A program made the translations under genes and the position numbers. Source: Massilia glaciei (GTDB taxonomy: Bacteria > Pseudomonadota > Gammaproteobacteria > Burkholderiales > Burkholderiaceae_D). Taken from it: a stretch of DNA of 50,584 bases. The stretch is from the NCBI RefSeq assembly GCF_003011895.2, contig NZ_PXWF02000233.1:1-50584 (forward strand). Reading direction: 5' to 3'. The notes below the pieces were generated by a model. It saw only the letters and a program-made list of their open reading frames with translations. It did no database searches and had not been told where the DNA came from. How positions within the stretch are numbered: position 1 is the stretch's first letter; every line of letters starts with the position of its first letter. Shown here piece by piece: positions 42,017 through 50,584 of this stretch.

Positions 42017-45000
42017 ATGATTCCGATGCTTACCGAACAGGACCGGGACAAACCGGCGCGCCGCCCGCGGCGCCTGCCCGGCCTGCGCGCCGCGCTCGCG
42101 GCCCTGCTGCTGTGGCTGTGCGTGGCGCCGGCGGCGCTGGCCGCCTTCACGGTCAATTACATCACCATCAACGGCGTCGCGACCCGCACCATCCCGGCGG
42201 GCACCTTCTCCGTCACGGTCAATGTGACGCTCACCGAGGGCTGGTGGTGGCGCTCGACGATTTTTTCGACCTCGACCAGCGGCATTTCGTGCCACCACAG
42301 CAGCATACAGCCGAACTACCGGTACAATGGCACGCATAACTGGACCTACAACATGAACCTGCCGACCCTGGTCGGCCAGCAGTTGCTGGTCCAGGGCACG
42401 CGCGACCCGAACTGCACGGGCATCCGCTACGCGCTCACGCCAAACGTGCTCACGATCGCCGTCAACGGGGCCAACCCGACCAACACCACGGGCAGCGTCA
42501 CCTGGACCGTCAGTTTCAGCGAGCCTGTGAACGGTGTCAGGCTGGGCGACTTCGGCCTGGTCAAGACCGGCATCGGCGGGACCTCGGAGATCGTTTCCGT
42601 GACCAGCAGCGACGGCAGCGGCGCCTTTGCCATCGGCACCACCGGGAGCGCGCGCTATGGCACGGTCTACACGGTGACGGTGAGCACGGGAACCGGCAGT
42701 GGCACGATCGGATTGAACGTGACCGATTCCGACACCATCGTCAACCTCGGCGGGGTTCCCCTGGGCGGCGCCGGCGCGGGCAACGGCAGCCGTACCGGCG
42801 CGGTGCTGACCATCGACCGCACCGCGCCGGTGGGCACGATCAGTTGCCAAACCCCTGCCCTGTGCGGGACGTCCAACCCCACCGCGGCCACCTCGGTGAC
42901 CTGGCAGGTCGTATTCTCCGAGGCCGTCACGGGTGTCGATGCCGCCAAATTCGCACTCTCGGGCACCGGCACGGCCGGCTCGGCGATCACCTCGGTCACG
43001 GGCAGCGGCACGACCTACCTGGTCACGGCCAATACCAGCGTCTCGGGCACGCTGGCGCTGAACCTGACGCAGAACCTGGGGACGCTGCTCGACTTGGTCG
43101 GCAACGCGGCCACGGCGACGAGCGCGAGCCTTTCGAACACCTACACGGTGCAGATCGCCCCCGCCCTCAACCATGTGCGCATCGTGCACGACGGCACCGC
43201 CCTGACATGCCTGCCCGAGACCGTGACGATCAAGGCCTGCGCCAACGCGGCCTGCTCGAGCCTGTACATCGGCGCCGTGTCGGTGACGCCGACGGTGGTC
43301 ACCGGCGTCACCTGGTCGCCCAATCCGATCGCCTTCAACAACGGTTCGGCCACCGCCACCGTGCGCAGAAGCGCGACCGGCACGCTCACGTTGGGCGGCA
43401 CGGTGACGGCGCCGGCCGGCACCAGCCTGACGTGCCAGAACGGCGCGACGGTGGGCGATTGCGCGCTCGTGTTCAATACCAATTCGTGCACGTTCGACGC
43501 GGTCGAGCCGACCCTGAACGCCAACTCGTCGATCTATACCAAGCTCTCCGGCAACGCCTTCTCGCTCGACGTGCTCGCGCTCGCAAGCGGCGCGCCGGCG
43601 CCCTCGTCGACGGCGACGGGGACGGCGACCGTGATGGACGCGAGCGCCGTCAGCACGGCTGAGCCGTGCGGCACCACGGCCTTGTCGCCGGGACAAAATT
43701 TCGCCTTTAACGGCAGCACGGGCCGCGCCACCATCACATTGACACCCTATTTCCAGGCGGCCAGGAACGCGCGCATAAAAATACTCACGAGCAATGGCGT
43801 GACCTCATGCTCGTCGGACAATTTCGCGCTGCGGCCGCGCAATCTGAGCGTCACGTCGGCCGGCGCCTATCCCGCCACCGCCGACGCCGCGGGGGTGAGC
43901 GCGAGCGCGACCGTGGCGGGCAACGTCTTCAGCGCCGGCTCGGAAGCGTTCAGCCTGGCCGCCGCGCCGACCTCGTTCGTACCTTCGCCGGCCGGTCCCG
44001 TGACGGCCGTGACCGGCTACAATGGCGTGCCCCTGATCAACCAGAACCGCGTGCAGCCATCGGGCGCGACCCAGGGCAGCGTCGCCGGCGTTTTCGCGGC
44101 GGGCAGCCTGAGCGGCGGCAGCTGGGCCGCGCGCGGCGACGCGTTCACGTATTCGGAGGTGGGGTACTTCCGCTTCCAGCCCTGGGGGGTCTACGACCAA
44201 GGCACGTTTGCCGACGTGGACCGGCTCAAGGCCACGCCCGAATGCTACAGCGACGCGAGGTTGAATTCGACCCTTGACCCGGCCGATCCGAATGTTCTGG
44301 TCAGCAATAAATTCGGCTGCTATTTCGGCAATAATGCCGCCTCGCCGTATGTGGGCCGCTTCGTTCCCGATCATTTCGCCCTCAGCGCCGCGGCGGTGGT
44401 CAACCGCAGCAGCCTGTCGTGCCCGGTTGCCTCGACCTTCACCTACATGGGCGAGGCGATGGCGCCGACCCTGACGCTGACGGCGCGCAACGCCGCGGGC
44501 GGGACCACTTTCAATTACACGGGCACGTTCGCGCGGTTCGCGCCGGCGGCGCAAATGAACCTGCGCGCCATCGACGACGCGGCCCCGACCCGCACCCCGT
44601 TCCCCGCCTGCGCGGCGCTAAAGGCCCATCCCTGCATCAGCGCCGATACCGTCACCGGCAGCTTCACCAATGGCGTGGCGAGCGCGATCCGGCTGCCGAT
44701 CACCGTTTTCCGTCCGCTCGCCCCGGTCGGGCCGTTCGCCGCGTTCAAGGTCGGCGTCAAGCCGGTCGACAGCGACAATGTCGCCCTCAAGGCGGCCGAC
44801 CTCACGCTCGACCCGGTCAACGCGGCCGCCGCCGCGGCCACGCATGCGAAGCTTGGCGCGACCCCGGCCATCCTGCGCCACGGACGCCTCAACATCGCCA
44901 ACACCTATGGTTCCGAATTGCTCGACATGGGCGTCAAGATGACGGCGCAGTACTGGGCGGGCGGCAGCTACCTCACCAACGGACTGGACAATTGCAGCGG

Positions 45001-45289
45001 GCTCGATGGGACCGATTTCACGATGATCCACGACGGCTCGGGACCCAACGGCATCAACGCGGACAATATGAGCATTGGCGAAAACTTCCTCGACGGCGCC
45101 GAGCTCGTCGGCGGGGTGGGCAAGATTGTCCTGCGCCGGCCGATGACGGCGGCGCCGGCGAACCTGCGCCCGACCAAAAAAGGCAGTGTCACGCTCAAGT
45201 CGAGCCGCGACTATCTGCCCGGACAAGGGCGCGCCACCTTCGGGGTGTACAAGTCAGGGCCGGTTATCTATGTCCGCGAGACCTACTAG
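42017..45289 (+). CDS. mshQ: MSHA surface protein MshQ
   Basis: The 1090-residue exported protein has a signal peptide after a basic N-terminus (LRAALAALLLWLCVAPAALA). An N-terminal Trp-rich beta region is followed by two bacterial Ig-like repeats (SVTWTVSFSEPVNGVRLGDF, SVTWQVVFSEAVTGVDAAKF). A large C-terminal region with VGRFVPDHFALSAAAV, YMGEAMAPTLTLTARNAAGG and a terminal YLPGQGRATFGVYKSGPVIY matches the MshQ C-terminal domain (DUF6701 type). AAGGGG stands upstream of ATG 42017; ATG 42026 is an alternative. It is thought to be a pilus-associated surface or adhesin-like part. It ends the first msh transcription block. Confidence 0.85.
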   Translation: MIPMLTEQDRDKPARRPRRLPGLRAALAALLLWLCVAPAALAAFTVNYITINGVATRTIPAGTFSVTVNVTLTEGWWWRSTIFSTSTSGISCHHSSIQPNYRYNGTHNWTYNMNLPTLVGQQLLVQGTRDPNCTGIRYALTPNVLTIAVNGANPTNTTGSVTWTVSFSEPVNGVRLGDFGLVKTGIGGTSEIVSVTSSDGSGAFAIGTTGSARYGTVYTVTVSTGTGSGTIGLNVTDSDTIVNLGGVPLGGAGAGNGSRTGAVLTIDRTAPVGTISCQTPALCGTSNPTAATSVTWQVVFSEAVTGVDAAKFALSGTGTAGSAITSVTGSGTTYLVTANTSVSGTLALNLTQNLGTLLDLVGNAATATSASLSNTYTVQIAPALNHVRIVHDGTALTCLPETVTIKACANAACSSLYIGAVSVTPTVVTGVTWSPNPIAFNNGSATATVRRSATGTLTLGGTVTAPAGTSLTCQNGATVGDCALVFNTNSCTFDAVEPTLNANSSIYTKLSGNAFSLDVLALASGAPAPSSTATGTATVMDASAVSTAEPCGTTALSPGQNFAFNGSTGRATITLTPYFQAARNARIKILTSNGVTSCSSDNFALRPRNLSVTSAGAYPATADAAGVSASATVAGNVFSAGSEAFSLAAAPTSFVPSPAGPVTAVTGYNGVPLINQNRVQPSGATQGSVAGVFAAGSLSGGSWAARGDAFTYSEVGYFRFQPWGVYDQGTFADVDRLKATPECYSDARLNSTLDPADPNVLVSNKFGCYFGNNAASPYVGRFVPDHFALSAAAVVNRSSLSCPVASTFTYMGEAMAPTLTLTARNAAGGTTFNYTGTFARFAPAAQMNLRAIDDAAPTRTPFPACAALKAHPCISADTVTGSFTNGVASAIRLPITVFRPLAPVGPFAAFKVGVKPVDSDNVALKAADLTLDPVNAAAAAATHAKLGATPAILRHGRLNIANTYGSELLDMGVKMTAQYWAGGSYLTNGLDNCSGLDGTDFTMIHDGSGPNGINADNMSIGENFLDGAELVGGVGKIVLRRPMTAAPANLRPTKKGSVTLKSSRDYLPGQGRATFGVYKSGPVIYVRETY

Positions 45290-45571
45290 GAGACTGTCAT
45301 ACTTTTAGGCGCGTCGGCCGCAAAAAGCGCTGGACGAACCACCCGTTCTCGCTTCCAATAGCTCGCCATCGGCACCACGAAATCGTCAAAATCTGTCCTC
45401 GCCCGGCACTTTTTTCGCTTCGACTCCCCAAGCCCGACCTCCTCCTGCGCGCGAATTTGTTACTAAATGGTTGCTCAATTGAAAAAATTCAGACGAATTT
45501 GGACTAAATGTGAATATAATCAACAAGCTAGGGCGGATTGCTTACAAAACATTCAGTAACGGATTGCGCGC
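45290..45571 (+). promoter_or_regulatory. Intergenic region with -10 box ahead of mshI
   Basis: There is no gene in these 282 bp. Composition turns AT-rich from 45460. A consensus TATAAT (45515-45520) lies 52 bp before mshI, but the -35 region is poor (GACGAA). It probably holds an internal promoter for mshI-mshM. No clear terminator hairpin follows mshQ. Confidence 0.45.
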
Positions 45572-46516
45572 ATGGGATTATTCGGTAAAAAGGTGAAGGG
45601 CGCAGGGTGGTTGGCGATCGGCTTCGACGCCGACGGCGTCCACGCGGCCAGCCTGCGCCACGCCGACGCCAAGGCGCCGCAGGTGACGGTGGCCAAGTTC
45701 TACCCGAGCGCCGCCGGCAAGTCGGTCGACGCGCTCGAGAAGCTCGCGCGCGAGGTGCAGGCGGCGCGCTTTCGCTGCTCGACCTTCCTGTCGGTGGCCG
45801 AATACCAGATGCTCGCGGTCGAGGCCCCCAACGTCCAGCCCGAGGAGCTCAAGGTCGCGGTGCGCTGGCGCCTCAAGGACATGCTCGACTTCCATGTCGA
45901 CGACGCCACCATCGACGTGCTAGACATCCCGCCCGACGCCAGCGTGGCCGGACGCACCCATTCCATGTTCGCCGTGGCGGCGCGCAACAGCGTGATCGAG
46001 GCGCGCCAGGCCCTGTTCGTCGGCGCCGGCGTCGAACTCGACGCGATCGACATCCCGGACACGGCCCAGCGCAACATCTCGGCCCTGCTCGCGCCCGAGG
46101 GGCGCGGCGTGGCCATGCTCGCGTTCACGGACGAAGGCGGGCTGCTCACGGTCACCTACAACGGCGAACTGTACCTTTCGCGCCGGATCGACGTCACGCT
46201 CGAGCAGGTGCACGAGGTCGACCTCGAGCGGCGCGAGCGCGCCTTCGAGCGCATCATGCTCGAGCTGCAGCGCTCGCTCGACCACTTCGACCGCCAATTC
46301 CATTTCATCACCGTCGCCAAGCTCGTGCTCGGGCCGATGCCGCCGTGCGGCCTGCACGCCCACCTCGCCACCAACCTCTACATGCAGGTCGAGGAGCTCG
46401 ACCTGGCCAAGGTGTTCGACCTGTCGCTGGTGCCCGAACTGAACGAGGTCGCGCACCAGCAGCGCTTCTTCCGCAGCCTCGGCGCGGCGCTGCGGATCGA
46501 GGAGAGGGTGCTGTGA
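45572..46516 (+). CDS. mshI: MSHA biogenesis protein MshI (PilM-like)
   Basis: The 314-residue cytoplasmic protein has an actin-like PilM fold: WLAIGFDADGVHAASLRHAD, VQPEELKVAVRWRLKDML, DAIDIPDTAQRNISAL, VTYNGELYLSRRID. It is expected to bind the PilN-like product of the next gene and connect to the ATPase MshE. The stop overlaps the next start (GTGA). The second system has the same domain fused to its partner. Confidence 0.88.
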   Translation: MGLFGKKVKGAGWLAIGFDADGVHAASLRHADAKAPQVTVAKFYPSAAGKSVDALEKLAREVQAARFRCSTFLSVAEYQMLAVEAPNVQPEELKVAVRWRLKDMLDFHVDDATIDVLDIPPDASVAGRTHSMFAVAARNSVIEARQALFVGAGVELDAIDIPDTAQRNISALLAPEGRGVAMLAFTDEGGLLTVTYNGELYLSRRIDVTLEQVHEVDLERRERAFERIMLELQRSLDHFDRQFHFITVAKLVLGPMPPCGLHAHLATNLYMQVEELDLAKVFDLSLVPELNEVAHQQRFFRSLGAALRIEERVL

Positions 46517-47160
46517 GCCAGCAAATCAACCTCTTCAATCCGATTTTCCGGAAGCAGAAAAAATACTTTTCCAGTGTCACCATGCTGCAGGGGCTGGCCA
46601 TCATCTGCGTCGCCTGCGCGCTGCTGGCGGCCGACGCCGCGCGCCGCGTGCGCGGACTCCAGATCCAGGCCGCCGCCAGCGCCACGCTGCTGGCCGAGAC
46701 CGAACGGCGGCGCGAGCTGGCGAAGGTGCAATTTCCACCACGCAAGAGGGATCCCGTGATCGGCGCCCAGATCGCCGAGGCGACGGCGCGGCTGGCGGCG
46801 CTGCAGGGCGCCTCGGCCGTCCTGCGGCGCGGCGACTTCGGCAACGCGAACGGCTTTTCGGAGTACTTCCGGGCGTTCGCGCGGCGCACCGTCTCCGGTT
46901 TGTGGCTCACCGAGCTGACCGTCAGCGGCGCCAACGCCCAGATCGGCGTAAAGGGCAACACGCTGCGCGCCGAACTGGTCCCCGCCTTCATGGCCGAGCT
47001 GGCGCGGGAGCCCGTGATGAAGGGTAAGAGTTTTTCGGCGCTCAACATCGCGCAGGCGCCCGAGGCGGCCCCGGCGGAGGGCGGCGCGACGCCGCGGCGC
47101 TACCTGAGCTTCAAACTTGACGCCTACGGCGCCGGGGCGCGCACGGCGGGCGCGCCATGA
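46513..47160 (+). CDS. PilN-like MSHA inner-membrane protein
   Basis: The 215-residue protein starts with the PilN-type cytoplasmic peptide SQQINLFNPIFRKQKKYF, which docks into a PilM-like protein. A transmembrane segment (LQGLAIICVACALLAADA), a coiled coil and a ferredoxin-like domain (SGLWLTELTVSGANAQIGVK) follow. GTG start overlapping mshI. In some MSHA loci this gene is counted as a second mshI. Confidence 0.85.
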   Translation: MSQQINLFNPIFRKQKKYFSSVTMLQGLAIICVACALLAADAARRVRGLQIQAAASATLLAETERRRELAKVQFPPRKRDPVIGAQIAEATARLAALQGASAVLRRGDFGNANGFSEYFRAFARRTVSGLWLTELTVSGANAQIGVKGNTLRAELVPAFMAELAREPVMKGKSFSALNIAQAPEAAPAEGGATPRRYLSFKLDAYGAGARTAGAP

Positions 47161-47825
47161 AGAAATACTGGCTGCTGGCGAGCGCGCGCATCGACGGCCT
47201 GACCCTGCGCGAGCGCGCGATCCTGTTCGGCACGACCGCGGCGCTGCTCGTGTTCATGGTGTTTTTCTTCTACCTCAATCCGCAGTACGCCAAACAGAAG
47301 GCGCTGCTGAGCCAGATGGCGCACAACCAGGACCAGATCGCCGGCGTCGAGGCCGAGATCGTGCTCAAGATCCAGGCCCACACGGTCGACCCGGACGCGG
47401 TCGACCGCGCCAGGCTCGAACAGATCACGGGCGAGGCCGACAAGCTGTCGGCCTCGCTGATGGCTTTGCAGCAGGGCATGGTGCCGCCCGAGCGCGTGAT
47501 CCCCCTGCTCGGACAGATGCTGCGCGCGCATGGCGGCTTGAAGCTCAAGTCGCTGCGCACGCTCGGCGAGGCCGCCGCCACCGACGCGGCGGCCGCGGCG
47601 CCCGCGACGGCGGGCGCGGCGTCGGCGCTGCTGCACCAGCACGGCGTCGAACTGGTGGTGCAGGGGAGCTATTCCGACATGGTCGCCTACATGGCCTCGC
47701 TCGAGCGCATGCAAGGCCAGGTGTTCTGGGCCAGCGCGGCGATGCGGGTCGACGAGTATCCTAACGCGACCCTGACGCTTAGCCTGTACACCATCAACCT
47801 GGACAAAAAATGGCTCAAGCTTTGA
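47157..47825 (+). CDS. mshJ: MSHA biogenesis protein MshJ (PilO-like)
   Basis: The 222-residue protein has one transmembrane segment (AILFGTTAALLVFMVFFFYL), a coiled coil (QMAHNQDQIAGVEAEIVL) and a C-terminal domain (HGVELVVQGSYSDMVAYMAS, MQGQVFWASAAMRVDEYP) typical of PilO/GspM/MshJ proteins, which pair with the PilN-like protein in the periplasm. Overlaps on both sides (ATGA upstream, 16 bases downstream) indicate coupled translation. Confidence 0.87.
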   Translation: MKKYWLLASARIDGLTLRERAILFGTTAALLVFMVFFFYLNPQYAKQKALLSQMAHNQDQIAGVEAEIVLKIQAHTVDPDAVDRARLEQITGEADKLSASLMALQQGMVPPERVIPLLGQMLRAHGGLKLKSLRTLGEAAATDAAAAAPATAGAASALLHQHGVELVVQGSYSDMVAYMASLERMQGQVFWASAAMRVDEYPNATLTLSLYTINLDKKWLKL

Positions 47826-48178
47826 TGCGCGCCGCCGCCCCGCTCGCGGCGCTGTGCGCCGCGCTGGCGCTGCCGGCGCGGGCGCAGCCGATGAACGACC
47901 CGACCCGGCCGCCGCCGCTGTTCTACCTGCCCGCGGGCGCGGGCGCCGCCGCCGCGCCGGCCGGCACCCCGCAACTGCAGTCCCTGCTCATTTCGCTGCG
48001 CCCCGGCGGGCGCCGTGTCGCCGTGATCGACGGCAAGACCGTGCGCCAGGGCGACCGGGTCGGCGGCGCCGTGCTGGCCCGCATCGAAAGCACCCACGTG
48101 GTGCTGCGCCGCGGCGGCAAACTGGAAACGATCAAGCTTTACCGTCCGGCCGCCACGATTGCAACTGTTCAACCATAG
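47810..48178 (+). CDS. mshK: MSHA biogenesis protein MshK (PilP-like)
   Basis: The 122-residue periplasmic protein has a signal peptide (LMRAAAPLAALCAALALPARA), then MNDPTRPP, the usual start of mature MshK/PilP-type proteins. A small beta domain follows (LQSLLISLRPGGRRVAVIDG, VGGAVLARIESTHVVLRRGG). ATG 47810 overlaps mshJ by 16 bases; ATG 47825, at a TGATG junction, is an equally possible start. It links the inner-membrane complex to secretin MshL. Confidence 0.85.
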   Translation: MAQALMRAAAPLAALCAALALPARAQPMNDPTRPPPLFYLPAGAGAAAAPAGTPQLQSLLISLRPGGRRVAVIDGKTVRQGDRVGGAVLARIESTHVVLRRGGKLETIKLYRPAATIATVQP

Positions 48179-48191
48179 AGACCGACAACGT

Positions 48192-50054
<1,863 letters not shown>

Positions 50055-50099
50055 TGCGCGCGCGCGCCGCACGGCGCATCTACTTCGCGGGGTCCGGCC

Positions 50100-50584
50100 A
50101 TGTACACGGCGCACTTTGGCTTGCGTGAGATTCCGTTCGGCATCACGCCGGACACCTCGTATTTCTTCACCAGCCCGCACTCGCAGGAGGCGCTCAACAC
50201 CCTGCTCGTGGCCGCCCGCAACGGCGAGGGCTTCATCAAGATCACCGGCGAGGTCGGCACCGGCAAGACGCTGCTGTGCCGCAAGTTCATGGCCACCCTC
50301 GACGACGGCTTCGTCACCGCCTACATCCCCAATCCCTTCCTCGAGCCGCGCACGCTGATGATGGCGCTGGCCGACGAGCTCGAGGTGGTATTCACCCGCA
50401 ACGTCAACCAGCACCAGTTGCTCAAGGCGATCAACAAGCGCCTGCTCGAGCTGGCCGCGGCCGGCAAGCGCGTGCTGCTGTGCCTCGACGAGGCGCAGGC
50501 GATCCCGGTCGAGAGCCTCGAGGCGCTGCGCCTGCTGACCAACCTCGAGACCGAAAAGCGCAAGCTGCTCCAGATCGTGCTGTT
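50100..50584 (+). CDS. mshM: MSHA biogenesis ATPase MshM, 5' part
   Basis: At least 161 codons are present before the window ends. MYTAHFGLREIPFGITPDTS is the standard start of ExeA/MshM AAA ATPases. Walker A is GEVGTGKTLLC and Walker B is VLLCLDEAQAI. The protein is ExeA-like and may use ATP to place the secretin. It starts 45 bp after mshL. The 3' end, and probably mshN, lie beyond the window. Confidence 0.92.
   Translation, partial: MYTAHFGLREIPFGITPDTSYFFTSPHSQEALNTLLVAARNGEGFIKITGEVGTGKTLLCRKFMATLDDGFVTAYIPNPFLEPRTLMMALADELEVVFTRNVNQHQLLKAINKRLLELAAAGKRVLLCLDEAQAIPVESLEALRLLTNLETEKRKLLQIVL

Overview
The window looks like chromosomal DNA from a betaproteobacterium, most likely Burkholderiales and probably the Oxalobacteraceae (Massilia/Duganella type). 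The basis is high GC over most of its length, a complete MSHA-type pilus locus, a PEP-CTERM protein, paired acyl-CoA dehydrogenase/MaoC genes, and intergenic repeats of the GGGGTCAGACCCC kind. The taxon is an inference; the window holds no rRNA and no complete tRNA.

Bases 1-4516 look like the right-hand end of an integrated island. Base composition is lower in GC, the genes are mostly unrecognised, a four-copy palindrome array opens the window, and the segment ends at a 19-base piece matching a leucine-type tRNA 3' end (4517-4535) followed by what looks like that tRNA's terminator. From 4690 to 18964 the content is ordinary chromosome: an orphan ParB-like protein with an 11-bp tandem array behind it, a penicillin-acylase-family enzyme, a PEP-CTERM protein, thymidine kinase, a membrane HExxH protein, the tail-specific protease Prc, a four-gene acyl-CoA dehydrogenase/MaoC operon, a convergent kinase plus acyl-CoA dehydrogenase pair, and a histidine phosphatase.

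From 18992 to the end the window is dominated by two pilus/secretion machines. On the plus strand is a canonical MSHA pilus locus: mshE-mshG-mshB-mshA-mshC-mshD-mshO-mshP-mshQ, then mshI, a PilN-like gene, mshJ, mshK, mshL and the start of mshM, which runs off the window. Divergent from it, sharing a 171-bp intergenic region, a minus-strand operon of twelve tightly coupled genes (35016 down to 22780) encodes a second, diverged type II secretion/type IV pilus-like machine. It has its own lipoprotein secretin, TPR protein, secretion ATPase, platform protein, GspL-like protein, PilO-like and PilP/MshK-like proteins and pseudopilins, together with both halves of an ABC-2 type exporter: the ATPase gene is first and the permease gene is next to last. 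A further prepilin gene (18992-19555) seems once to have followed this operon directly. It is now separated from it by a secreted multidomain polysaccharide-lyase-like gene (20056-22587) that sits between two diverged copies of the same sequence and has a LacI-type operator at its promoter.

The best candidate for an undescribed system is this second machine. It has a full set of trans-envelope parts, an embedded ABC exporter, an ATPase whose MshEN domain lacks the basic residues kept in the MSHA ATPase beside it, and an adjacent lyase-like protein. No prepilin peptidase is visible, so one must be supplied from elsewhere.
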